Part shown: positions 21,901-34,900 of the stretch, one piece after another | Numbering within the stretch: the stretch's first letter is position 1 | How the letters are laid out: the number at the start of each line of letters is the position of its first letter | Assembly: GCA_035048815.1 (NCBI GenBank) | Contig: JAUCBN010000011.1 | Location: forward strand, 12,673,501 to 12,737,500 | Length of the DNA: 64,000 nucleotides | DNA from: Abelmoschus esculentus | Taxonomy: Eukaryota; Streptophyta; Magnoliopsida; Malvales; Malvaceae | Reading direction: 5' to 3' | Notes under the pieces: generated by a model | What the model saw: only the letters and a program-made list of their open reading frames with translations | What the model was told of the DNA's origin: nothing | Databases searched by the model: none | Position numbers and translations under genes: made by a program

Positions 21901-24900
21901 AGCTGAAAATTTGAGATTAATCTTATAATTATGTTCAAAAGCCCAAAATTAACAAATTGAACTCATAGAATTTGATTTAATAACTTTCGGTTGTGGTTTT
22001 ATTGTGATTAAAACGTGCATGTCTTAAGGGGCTTTATAGCAAATCCGTTCAAATTTTAACCGAGTACAAAAGCTAAAAATTTGAGATTAATCTGTATAAT
22101 TATGTTCAAAAACCCATAATTAACAATTTGAACTCATCAAATTTGATTTAATAACTTTTGGTTGTCGTTTTGTTGCGATTAAAATGTGCATGTCTAAGGG
22201 GGCTTTATAGCGAATCCATTCGAATTTTAACCGAGTAAAAAGCTGAAAATTTGAGATTAATCTGAATAATTATGTTCAAAAGCCCATAAATAACTATTTG
22301 AACTCATAAAATTTGATTTAATAACTTTTGGTTGTCGTTTTCTTGCGATTAAAATGTGCATGTCTAAGGGGGCTTTATAGCGAATCCGTTCGAATTTAAA
22401 CCGAGTGAAAAACTGAAATTTTGAGATTAATCTGTATAATTTTGTTCAAAAGCCCATAAATAACAATTTAAACTCATAAAATTTGATTTAATAACTTTTG
22501 GTTGTCATTTTGTTGCGATTAAAACGTGCATGTCTAAAGGGGCATTATAGTGAATCTGTTCGAATTTTAACTGAGTAAAAAGCTGAAAATTTGAGATTAA
22601 TCTGTATAAATTTGTTCAAAAGCCTATAATTAACAATTTTAACTCATAAATTTGATTTAATAACTTTTGGTTGTCGTTTTATTGCGATTAAAACGTACAT
22701 TTCTAAATGACCTTTATTGAGAATCAGTTCGAATTTTAACCGAGTTAAAAGCTGAAAATTTGAGATTAATCGGTATAATATTGTTCAAATGCCTATAATT
22801 AACAATTTGAACTCATAAAATTTGATTTAATAACTTTTGCTTGTCGTTTTGTTGCGATTAAATCGTGCATGTCTAAAGGGGCTTTATAGCAAATCCGTTT
22901 GAATTTTAACCGAGTAAAAAGCTGAAAATTTGAGACTAATCTGAATAATTATGTTCAAAAGACCTTTGAACTCATAAAATTTGAATAAAATTTGATTAAA
23001 TAACTTTTGGTTTTCGTTTTTTGTGATTAAATCGTGCATGTCTAAATGACCTTTATTGAGAATTTGTTCGAATTTTAACAGAGTAAAAAGCTGAACATTT
23101 GAGATTAATTTGTATAATTTTTTTCAAAGGTCCATAATTTATAATTTGAACTCATAAAATTTTGTTTAATAACCTTTGGTTGTCCTTTTGTTGTGATTAA
23201 AACATGCATGTCTTAAGGGGCTTTATAGCAAATCCGTTCAAATTTTAACCGAGTACAAAAGCTAAAAAATTGAGATTAATCTGTATAATTATGTTCAAAA
23301 ACCCATAATTAACAATTTGAACTCATCAAATTTGATTTAATAACTTTTGGTTGTCGTTTTGTTGCGATTAAAATGTGCATGTCTAAGGGGGCTTTATAGC
23401 GAATCCGTTCGAATTTTAACCGAGTAAAAAGCTGAAAATTTGAGATTAATCTGAATAATTATGTTCAAAATCCCATAAGTAACTATTAAAACTCATAAAA
23501 TTTGATTTAATAACTTTTTGTTGCCGTTTTATTGCGATTAAAATGTGCATGTCTAAGGGGCTTTATAGAGAATCCGTTCAAATTTTAATCGAGTAAAAAA
23601 CTGAAAATTTGATAGTAATATGTATAATTTTGTTCAAAAACCCATAATTAAAAATTTGAATTCATAAAATTTGATTTAATAACTTTTGGTTGTCGTTTTG
23701 TTGCGATTAAAACGTGCATGTCTAAAGGGGCTTTATAGTGAATCCATTCGAATTTTAACCGAGTAAAAAGCTGAAAATTTGAGATTAATATGTATAATTT
23801 TGTTCAAAATCCCATAATTAATAATTTGAACTCATAAAATTTTATTTAGTAACTTTTGGTTGTCGTTTTATTGTGATTAAAACGTACATATCTAAATGAC
23901 CTTTATTGAGAATAAGTTCGAGTTTTAACCGAGTAAAAAGCTGAAAATTTGAGATTAATCGGTTTAATATTGTTCAAATGCCCATAATTAAAAATTTGAA
24001 CTTAAAAAAATTTGATTTAATAACTTTTGGTTTTCACTTTTTTGCGATTAAAACTTGCATGTCTAAATGGGATTTATAGCAAATCCGTTCGAATTTTAAC
24101 ATAGTAAAACGCTGAAAATTTTAGATTAATCTGTATAATTTTGTTCAAACACCTATAATTAACTATTTGAACTAATAAAATTGATTTAATAATATTTGGT
24201 TGTCGTTTTGTTACGATTAAAACGTGCATGTCTAAAGGGGCTTTATAGCGAATCCGTTCGAATTTTAACCGAGTAAAAAGCTGAAAATTTGAGATTAATC
24301 TTATAATTATGTTCAAAAGCCCATAATTAACAAATTAAACTTATAGAATTTGATTTAATAACTTTTGGTTGTCGTTTTGTTGCGATTAAAACGTGCATGC
24401 CTAAAGGGGCTTTATAGCGAATCTGTTCGAATTTTAACCGAGTAAAAAGCTAAAAATTTGAGATTAATATGTATAATTATGTTTAAAATCCCATAATTAA
24501 CAATTTGAACTCATAAAATTTGATTTATAACTTTTGGTTGTCGTTTTGTTGCGATTAAAACGTGCATATCTAAATGACCTTTTTTGAGAATCAGTTCAAA
24601 TTTTAACCGAGTAAAAAGCTCAAAATTTGAGATTAATCTGTATAATTATGTTCAAAAGCCCATAATTAACAATTAGAACTCATAAAATTTGATTAAATAA
24701 CTTTTGGTTGTCGTTTTTTTGCGATTAAAACGTGCATGTCTAATTGACTTTTGTTGAGAATTAGTTCGAATATTAACCAAGTAAAAAGCTGAAAATTTGA
24801 GATTAATCTGTATAATTTCTACAATGGTCCATAATTAATAATTTGAACTTATAAAATTTGATTTAATAACTTTTGATTGTCCTTTTGTTGTGATTAAAAC

Positions 24901-27900
24901 GTGCATGTCTAAAGGGGCTTTATAGCGAATCTGTTCGAATTTTAAATCCCATAACTAACTATTTGAATTCATAAAATTTGATTTAATAACTTTTGGTGGT
25001 CGTTTTGTTGCGATTAATACGTGCATGTATAAAGGGGCTTTCTAGCGAATCTGTTCGAATTTTAACCGAGTAAAAAGCTGAAAATTTTAGATTAATCTTT
25101 ATAATTATGTTCAAAAGCCCAAAATTAACAATTTGAACTCATAAAATTTGATTTAATAACTTTTGGTTGTCGTTTTGTTGCGATTAAAACGTGCATGTCT
25201 AAATGACCTTTATTGAGAATCAGTTCGAATTTTAACCGAGTAAAAAGCTGAAAATTTTAGATTAATCTTTATAATTATGTTCAAAATCCCATAATTAACA
25301 ATTTGAACTCATAAAATTTTATTTAATAACTTTTGGTTGTCGTTTTGTTGCGATTAAAACGTGCATGTCTAAATGACCTTTATTGAGAACCAGTTCGAAT
25401 TTTCACTTAGTAAAAAGCTGAAAATTTTAGATTAATCTTTATAATTATGTTCAGAAGCAAATAATTAACAATTTGAACTCATAAAATTTGATTTGATAAC
25501 TATTGGTTGTCGTTTTGTTTCGATTAAAACGTGCATGTCTAAATGACCTGTATTGAGAATCAGTAGAAATTTTAACCGAGTAAAAAGCTAAAAATTTCAG
25601 ATTAATCTGTATAATTATATTCCAAAGCCCATAATTAACTATTTGAAATCATAAAATTTGATTTAATAACTTTTAGTTGTCGTTTTCTTGCGATTAAAAC
25701 GTGCATGTCTAAAGGGGCTTTATAGCGAATCCGTTCAAATTTTAACCGAGTAAAAAGCTGAAAATTTGAGATTAATCTGTATAATTTTGTTCAAAAGCCC
25801 ATAATTAACTATTTGAACTCATAAAATTTGATTTAATAACTTTTGGTTGTCGTTTTGTTTCAATTAAAACGTTCATGTCTAAAGGGGTTTTATAGCGAAT
25901 CCGTTCAAATTTTAACCGAGTAAAAAGCTAAAAATTTGAGATTAATCTGTATAATTTTGTTCAAAATCCCATAATTAACAATTTGAACATATTAAATTTG
26001 TTTTAATAAATTTTGATTATCGTTTTCTTGCGACTAAAACGTGCATGTGTAAAGGGGCTATTTTAAAACGTGCATGTCTAAAGGGGCTTTATAGTGAATC
26101 CGTTCAAATTTTAACCGAGTAAAAAGCTGAAATTTGAGATTAATCTGTATAATTTTGTTCAAAATCCCATAATTAACAATTTAAACTCATAAAATTTGAT
26201 TTAATAACGTTTGGTTGTCGTTTTGTTGCGATTAAAATGTGCATATCTAAATGGGCTTTATAGTTAATCTGTTCGAATTTTAACCGAGTAAAAAGCTGAA
26301 AATTTGAGATTAATCTGTATAATTATGTTCAAAAGCCCATAATTAACAATTTGAACATATTAAATTTGTTTTAATAAATTTTGATTGTCGTTTTCTTGCG
26401 ATTAAAACGTGCATGTCTAAAGGGACTTTATAGCGAATCCGTTCGAATTTTAACAGAGTAAAATGCTAAAAATTTGAGATTAAGCTGTATAATTTCGTTC
26501 AAAAGCCTATAATTAACTATTTGAGCTAATAAAAATTTATTTAATAATATTTGGTTATCGTTTTGTTACGATTAAAACATGCATATCTAAAAGGGCTTTA
26601 TAGCTAATCCGTTCAAATTTTAACCGAGTAAAAAGCTAAAAATTTGAGATTAATACAATTATGTTCAAAAGCCCATAATTAACAAATTGAACTCATAGAA
26701 TTTGATTTAATAACTTTTGGTTGTCGTTTTATTGTGATCAAAATGAGCATGTCTAAAGGGGTTTTATAGCGAATCCCTTCGAATTTTAAGCTAGAAAAAA
26801 GTTGAAAAATTGATATTAATCTGTACAACTTTGATCAAAATCCCATAACTAACAATTTGAACTCATAAAATTTGATTTAATAACTTTTGGATGTCGTTTT
26901 TTTGCAATTAAAACGAGCATGTCTAAAGGGGCTTTATAGTGAATCCGTTCGAATTTTAGCCAAGTAAAAAGCTGAAAATTTGAGATCAATCTATATAATT
27001 ATGTTCAAAAGCCCATAATTAGCAATTTGAACTCATAAAATTTGATTTAATAACTTTTGGTTATCGTTTTTTTGCGATTAAAACGTGAGTGTCTAAATGA
27101 CCTTTATTAAGAATCCATTCGAATTTTAACCGAGTAAAAAGCTGGAAATTTGAGATTAATTTGTTCAAAAGCCCATAATTAACAATTTGAACTCATTAAA
27201 TTGTATTTAATAACTTTTGGTTGTCGTTTTGTTGCGATTAGAACGAGCATGTCTAAAGGGCTTTATAGTGAATCCGTTCTAATTTTAACGGAGTAAAAAG
27301 CTGAAAATTTGAGATTAATCTGTATAATTATGTTGAAAAGCCCTCAATTAACATTTTGAACTCATAAAATTTGATTTAATAGCTTTTGCTTTTTGTTTTG
27401 TTCCGATTAAAACGTGCATGTCTAAATGACCTTTATTGAGAATCCATTCGAATTTTAATCGAGTAAAATGCTGAAAATTTGAGAGTAATCTCTATAATTT
27501 TGTTCAAAAGCCTATAATTAACATTTTGAACTCATAAAATTTGATTTAAAAACTTTTGGTTGTCGTTTTGTTGCGATTAAAATGTGCATGTCTAAAGGGG
27601 CTTTTTGGTAAATCCGTTCGAATTTTAACCGAGTAAGAAGCTGAAAATTTGAGATCAATTTGTATAATTTTGTTCAAAAGCCCATAATTAGCAGTTTGAA
27701 CTCATAAAGTTTGATTTAATAGTTTTTGGTTGTCGTTTTGTGGCGATTAAAACGTGCATGTCTAAATGACCTTTATTGACAATCGGTTCAAATTTTAACC
27801 GAGTAAAAAGCTAAAAATTTGAGATTAAGCTGTATATTTTTTTACAAAAGCCCATAATTAACAATTTGAACTCATTAAATTTGATTTAATAACTTTTGGT

Positions 27901-27999
27901 TGTCGTTTTGTTACGATTAAAACGAACATGTCTAAACGGGCTTTATAGCGAATCCGTTCGAATTTTAACCGAGTAAAAAGCTGAAAATATGATATTAAT

Positions 28000-29889
28000 C
28001 TGAATAATTATGTTCAAAAGCCCATAATTAACTATTTGAACTCATAAAATTTGATTTAATAACTTTTGGTTGTCCTTTTGTTGCAATTAAAATGTGCTTG
28101 TCTAAGGGGGCTTTATAGCGAATCCGTTCGAATTTTAACCGAGTAGAAAACTGAAAATTTGAGATTAATCTGTATAATTTTGTTCAAAATCCCATAATTA
28201 ACTATTTGAACTGATAAAATTTGATTTAATAATTTTTGGTTGTCGTTTTGTTGCGATTAAAATGTTCATGTCTAACGTTACTTTATAGCGAATCCGTTCG
28301 AATTTTAACCGAGTAAAAAGCTGAAAATTTGATAATAATCTGTATAAATTTGTTCAAAAACCCATAATTAACTATTTGAACTCATAAATTTTGATTTAAT
28401 AACTTTTGGTTGTCGTTTTGTTGCGATTAAAACGAGCATGTCTAAAGGGGCTTTATAGCGAATCCGTTCAAATTTTAACCGAGTAAAAAGTTGAAAATTT
28501 GAGATTAATCTGTATAATTTTGTTGAAAATCCCATAATTAATTATTTGAACTTATAAAATTTGATTTAATAACTTTTGGTTGGTGTTTTGTTGCGATTAA
28601 AACGTGCATGTCTAAAGGGGCTTTATAGTGAATCCGTTCGAATTTTAACCGAGTAAAAAGTTGAAAATTTGAGATTAATCTGTATAATTTTGTTCAAAAG
28701 CCCATAATTAACTATTTGAACTCATAAATTTTGATTTAATAACTTTTGGTTGGTGTTTTGTTTCGATTAAAACGAGCATGTCTAAAGGGGCTTTATAGCG
28801 AATCCGTTCGAATTTTAACCGAGTAAAAAGCTGAAAATTTGAGATTAATCTATATAATTTTGTTCAAAAGCCCATAATTAACTATTTGAACTCATAAAAT
28901 TTGTTTTAATAACTTTTGGTTTTCGTTTTGTTTCAATTAAAGCGTTCATGTCTAAAGGGGCTTTACAGCGAATCCGTTCAAATTTTAACCGAGTAAAAAG
29001 CTGAAAATTTGATATTAATCTGTATAATTTTGTTCGAAAGCCCATAATTAACTATTTGAGCTCATAAAATTTGATTTAATAACATTTGGTTGTCGTTTTG
29101 CTGCGATTAAACATGCATGTCTAAAGTAGCTTTATAGCGAATCCGTTCGAATTTTAACCTAGTAAAAAGTTGAAAATTTGATATTAATCTGTACAAATTT
29201 GTTCAAAATCCCATAACTAACAATTTGAACTCATAAAATTTGATTTAATAACTTTTGGTTGTCGTTTTGTTGTGATTAAAACGTGCATGTCTAAAGGGGA
29301 TTTATACTTAATCCGTTCGAATTTTAACCGAGTAAAAAGCTGGAAATTTGAAATTAATCTGAATAATTATGTTCAAAAGCCCATAATTAACTATTTGAAA
29401 TCATAAAATTTGATTTAACAACTTTTGGTTATCGTTTTGTTGCGATTAAAATGTGCTTGTCTAAGGGGGCTTTATAGCGAATCCGTTCGAATGTTAACCG
29501 AGTAGAAAACTGAAAATTTGAGATTAATCTGTATAATTTTGTTCAAAAGCCCATAATTAACTATTTGAACTCATAAAATTTGATTTAATAATTTTTAGTT
29601 TTCGTTTTGTTGCGATTAAAACGTGCATGTCTAAAGTTGCTTTATAGTGAATCGGTTCGAATTTTAACCGAGTAAAAAGCTGAAAATTTGATATTAATTT
29701 GTATAAATTTGTTCAAAAACCCATAATTAACAATTTGAACTCATAAAATTTGATTTAATAACTTTTTGTTGTCGTTTTGTTGTGATTAAAATGTTCATGT
29801 CTAAAGGGGCTTTATAATTAATCTGTTCGAATTTTAACTGAGTAAAAAGCTGAAAATTTGAGATTAATCTGAATTATTATGTTCAAAAG
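28000..29889. repeat. Higher-order repeat (8 x 170 bp), part left of the insertion
   Basis: Monomers here match in order those 1360 bp further along the array. The marker AGTAGAAAAC occurs in the monomers near 28102 and 29461 (spacing 1359). The ...AAAGTTGC monomer at 29631 has its older partner at 28271. The array resumes the same higher-order phase after the retrotransposon at 39025. Confidence 0.8.
29885..29889. repeat. Target-site duplication AAAAG (left)
   Basis: AAAAG at 29885-29889 is repeated at 39025-39029. Removing the element and one copy restores an uninterrupted satellite monomer (GTTCAAAAG then CCCATAATTAA). Confidence 0.95.
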
Positions 29890-31902
29890 TGTAACCCCTA
29901 AAATGTAACCTAATTTCTTAGATTACAAGTTAGGGTTTACGGCTTGAAATCTTGTTTCCCAAGTTAGGGTTTTACAAAAATTAAATATAAAATATTCGGA
30001 TAAATACTGAATAATTAATAAATTAAAATAATAATAAAATTAACATTTTAAAATAACGTTCAACCCATAATTTATAAACAATAAATGTAACAAAATCCCA
30101 TAAACATTTAATTACAGAAATATTGTCCAAATACTATAAATAATTCGGAATCCGAAAATGATTACATACTATAAATATCAGTACTGAAACAGGATCCTCC
30201 AAGTACCGTACCGAGTCTAAGTCTGAGATCTGAAACAAGAACCTGAGAGGGTGTAAGCTGGGGAGCCTAGTGTGTCTCTAAAACAGATAAGCGGAATACA
30301 GAACAGAAATACAGAACAGACTGAGTATGCATGATATGCACCCATCTCCGAACACCACAGAAGAGTTGGTCCCCAGACCAATCTAACACCATCACACCAA
30401 CAGAAGTGGTACTCGACCCGAAGGTGGAGCCACTGAACAGAAGTGATATAATCACTAACTTCCCCGTACACAGAATATAACCCAGATGCCATGATGTATG
30501 CAGATACAGAATCAGAATGCATGCCTATTAGCTAACAGGAGGCAAGCATGACAGAAACAGAAACAGATATGACAGAACAGAATGATGCATGATCATACGG
30601 ATAACAGATTCAAATATACAGATCAACAGAAATTTACAGGCTGAACGGGAGAGAACACACCTGTATCAGAGACTCAACGACGACCCTGACGTCTACTGGA
30701 CTCGGCTCTACCACCGGGCTGAGCAGGAGTAGAGTCTACAAACAACGGAAATATATTAGACATCCTACTATGCCACACTACAGTAAAATAAATTAAACAG
30801 AATTTAACTGTTACTCACGTGAAGGTCCCGAATGCTGATGTATCGGTCCACGTACAGGAGGAGGAGAAGGAAATTGCTCGGGGTCGGAATCCTCGTCACC
30901 TGAAGCAAACAGAAACGCGTTCAGAAACTTTTACAGAAATTTTCAAGATAACTTATCGAACTTAAAACTCCCAAAAACGACACTTCGGGTTCGAATTTCG
31001 AAAAACGGACCGCGCCATTGGATTCAGGATGTCGAAAAACATAAAGTGGGTCCGGGTCGAAAAAGTCAACTGATGCCGTCAGCATTGGTCAACGCTGACG
31101 TCAGCAATGACGTCATCAGTCAACGCTGACGTCAGCAGATGACGTCAGCAGTGACGTCAGCGATGACGTCAGCTGGGTCGGAAAATTTCCAGATTTTCTC
31201 TCTTGCCAAACAGAGCCAAAAACGCGAATAATCCCCCTTTTTCGATTCAATTTTCAACTAAATTCGATCCAACATATCCTACAACGATTCCCTTACTCGA
31301 TTCGCATCAAAAACAACATCAACACTTGATTAAAATCGATTCAAGAGCACCCAAAAATACTTCCACATTTTAACACGTTCAAAACAGAAACCTGACCTCT
31401 TAAAGACTCACAGACTATTCGATTGATTCAAACCAAAAAGGACAGGCTCTAAACCACCACCAAACAACACCACACAAACGATTCCAACTAAACTGAAATA
31501 ATATAATAATAATAATCGTTTCTTACCAACAAAGAGACCAAGGAAGAAGACAACTTCAAAACCCAAAAATCGACAGTAACAGAGAGGTAGAACGATTCAA
31601 ATGATTTGAATCCAACCAGCAATGTTTCAATTTTAAAATTTGAATTTTATTAAAAATTAAATCCCCCATAACTCACCTGGTTTCGGTTACAGAAGGAGGA
31701 ACGTTCCTTCAAAAAAAAAATGGGTTAATTACCTGGGAAGGGTTTATAATTTTTTGAACTCTTTCAATTTGACCCTTAAGTTTTCAAAAGTTTCAATTTA
31801 GTCCCTTATTTTCAGAATTTTAATCCCCAAAATTTTAGGATTTTAATCTAGGGATTTTGACTTTATACTAGGGGATTTTGACTCGGATTTCGAGTTATTA
31901 CA
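29890..31902 (-). repeat. 3' LTR of the chromovirus
   Basis: 2013 bp, running TGTAACCCC to TTATTACA. It is near-identical to 36839-39024 but lacks about 197 bp of GC-rich sequence present there at 38111-38307. It has one additional short stretch (about 31148-31172) with two extra TGACGTCA motifs. A 101-codon frame on the sense strand (30522-30217) is shared with the other LTR and is probably not a gene. Confidence 0.95.
31096..31171 (-). promoter_or_regulatory. Six TGACGTCA palindromes in the 3' LTR
   Basis: Exact TGACGTCA at 31096, 31108, 31127, 31140, 31152 and 31164. TGACGTCA is the palindromic CRE/as-1-like site bound by TGA-class and other bZIP factors in plants. The surrounding GCTGACGTCAGC units show that the array grew by local duplication. 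The role is inferred. Confidence 0.75.
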
Positions 31903-31903
31903 A

Positions 31904-31916
31904 CTCTCCCCCCTTT
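31904..31916 (-). promoter_or_regulatory. Polypurine tract of the chromovirus
   Basis: On the minus strand, AAAGGGGGGAGAG ends one base before the 3' LTR. It primes plus-strand DNA synthesis. The gag-pol stop codon (31915-31917) overlaps it, so there is no gap between coding region and priming signal. Confidence 0.9.
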
Positions 31917-34900
31917 ACAGAAAATTTCGTCCTCGAAATTTACCTGGATCAAAGAGATGCGGATACTGAGCTTTGATGACTGACTTGGGCTCCCACGTAG
32001 CCTCATCCAGACCTCGGTTACGCCAGAGAACCTTAACCATCTTAATGGTTTTCCTCCGAAGAACTCTCTGGTCCTGATCAATGATCTCAACGGGCTCCTC
32101 CTCATAACACAGATCAGGCCGAATCTTGAAATCCTCCGTAGACAGAACATGAGACGGATCTGCTCGATAACGTCTCAGTACAGAAACATGGAACACATCA
32201 TGGATTCGCCTGAGTTCAGGTGGTAACTCAAGCTGATAAGCTACAGGTCCGATGCGTCTGATAATCCGGTAGGGTCCAATGTATCTGAGACTGAGCTTGC
32301 CCTTACGGCCAAATCGTAGTACCTTCCTCCAGGGAGATACTTTCAGAAAAACCTCATCGCCGACATCAAACTCCAGATCTTTACGCCTTAGATCAGCGTA
32401 AGATTTCTGTCTGTCAAAAGCGGCTTTGAGCCGATCCCGAATCAATCTAACAGTCTCCTCAGCCTCATGTACAATATCTGGACCCAACAAATGGTGCTCA
32501 GTGAGCTCAGTCCAACCAATCGGGGTGCGACACTTACGCCCGTACAGAGCCTCATATGGTGCCATCTTAATACTGGCCTGATAGCTGTTGTTGTACGCGA
32601 ACTCTGCCAATGGTAGAAAATCCTCCCAGCTACCTCTGAAATCCAGAATACATCCTCTCAACATGTCCTCGAGGATCTGAATCACACGCTTAGACTGACC
32701 ATCGGTCTGAGGGTGATAAGCGGTGCTGAAGTTCAGACGAGTACCTAGAGCAGTATGTAGGGATCCCTAAAACTTAGACGTGAATCTCGGATCCCGATCA
32801 GATATAATGGATAGGGGTACTCCATGTAGCCGGACAATCTCGGAGATATATAATCGGGCCAACCTACTCAGAGTATAGGTGGTCTTGACCGGAATGAAAT
32901 GAGCAGACTTGGTCAAACGATCAACGATGACCCAGACAAAATCCTTCTTTGATAGAGTCAAAGGTAACCCACTGACAAAATCCATGGTCACCCGCTCCCA
33001 TTTCCACTGGGGAATCTCAATATGCTGAAGTAATCCAGATGGTCGCTGATGTTCGGCTTTGACTTTCTGGCAAGTCAAGCACTTCGAAACAAAACTGACC
33101 ACGTCTCGCTTGAGACCTTTCCACCAGTACTTTTCCCGGAGATTCTTGTACATCTTGTCACCTCCAGGGTGCATAGAATACGGACTATCATGAGCCTCTC
33201 GCAGAATAATCTGTTTCAATGCAGAGTTCCTCGGAACACAGAGACGACCCCGGAAACACAGAACTCCATCCTGGTTCAGAGAAAAATCCTGAGAAGTCCC
33301 CTCCTGAACTTCCGTAATGCGGTGAGCCAAATACGGGTCATTAGGCTGCTCAGCCTGAATCTCAGAAATCAGTGTAGGAACCACCTGAAGCTCTGCCAGT
33401 AAACTGCCATCCTCTAATAGACTCATCCGAGCAAACAGTGCTCTCAGATCAGAAATGGCGTTGCGACTCAGAGCATCCGCAACGACATTAGCCTTACCCG
33501 GATGATGTTCTATCTCACAATCATAGTCATTCAGAAGCTCTAGCCAGCGACGCTGTCTCAGATTAAGTTCCTTCTGGGTGAGAAGGTACTTAAGACTCTT
33601 GTGATCAGTGAAAATGTAACACTTCTCTCCATAGAGATAGTGTCTCCAGATTTTCAGAGCAAATATCACGGCTGCTAACTCCAGATCGTGGGTGGGGTAG
33701 TTACACTCATGCGGTTTCAACTATCGGGACGCATAAGCTACTACCTTCCTATCCTGCATCAGAACACAACCCAGACCAGTGTATGAGGCATCACTGTAGA
33801 CAGTATAGGGTTTTCCCGACTCTGGCTGTATCAGAACTGGTGCTTGAGTCAGAATGGACTTCAGTTTATCAAAACTCTGCTGCTGAGCCTAAGACCAGAT
33901 AAAGGGAATATCCTTCCTCAGAAGCTTAGTCAACGGAGCGGCTATGGAAGAAAAGCCCTCCACAAATCTCCGATAATAACCCGCTAGTCCCAGAAAACTG
34001 CGGATCTCTGCTACATTCTTGGGCCGCCGCCAACACATAATAGCCTCGATCTTGTTCGGATCAACCTGAATACCTCTAGCTGATATCACGTGTCCCAGAA
34101 AAACAACCTCTGAGAGCCAGAATTCGCACTTGCTGAATTTTGCATACAGCTGTTTCTCCCTTAGAGTCTGTAGAACAATTTGGAGATGCTGCTCATGTTC
34201 ATCCTCAGATTTAGAGTAGACCAGTATGTCATCAATGAAAACCACTACGAACTGATCCAGATAGGGTCGAAACACCCTATTCATCATGTCCATGAATGCT
34301 GCAGGGGCATTCGTAAGACCGAAGGGCATTACCAGAAACTCGTAGTGACCATAACGAGTTCTAAAAGCTGTCTTGGACACGTCAGCATCCTTAACCTTGA
34401 GTTGGTAATAACCAGATCTCAGGTCTATCTTAGAGAAAACCGTAGCTCCTCGGAACTGATCGAATTGGTCATCAATGCGGGGAAGTGGGTACTTGTTCTT
34501 GACCGTTAACTTGTTCAGTTTCCGGTAGTCAATACACAAGCGTAGAGAGCCATCTTTCTTTTTAACGAACAGGACAGGGGCTCCCCACGGTGAAACACTG
34601 TGCTGTATGAAACCTCTATCCAGAAGCTCCTGTAGCTGAATCTTAAGCTCCTTGAGCTCTTTCGGAGCCATCCGATAAGGTGGCATAGATACTGGAGTGG
34701 TCTCAGGGTATAACTCAATACCGAACTCCACCTCCTCACGCTTCGGGGGTACACCCGGTAGCTCTTCCGGAAAAACATCTGGAAATTCACAGACTACACG
34801 GATCTTATCCATTCTAGAATCAGGTTCTTTCCGATCAAGGATGTAGGCAAGATAGGCTATGCATCCTTTCTTGATCATCTTTTCAGCTTTCATAGCTGAT

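Larger units (their letters stand above)
18961..29889. repeat. 170-bp satellite array, left part
   Basis: About 64 tandem monomers, all in one orientation. The consensus is 170 bp and includes TTCGAATTTTAACCGAG, AGATTAATCT, CATAATTAAC, TTTGATTTAATAACTTTTGG and CGTTTTGTTGCGATTAAAACG. Two monomer types alternate irregularly: type A with GGGGCTTTATAGCGAATCC and type B with TGACCTTTATTGAGAATC. Divergence is high left of about 27800. Indels and truncated monomers occur near 22960, 24940 and 26050. Near 22021 and 23210 a 1189-bp (seven-monomer) duplication is visible. A nucleosome-sized monomer in a long array suggests a centromeric or pericentromeric satellite. Any strand designation is arbitrary. 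Confidence 0.95.

Noticed and set aside
24074..24316. 80-codon ORF in the satellite
   Set aside because: It arises from chance loss of stops in one diverged monomer pair; other monomers in the same frame have stops.
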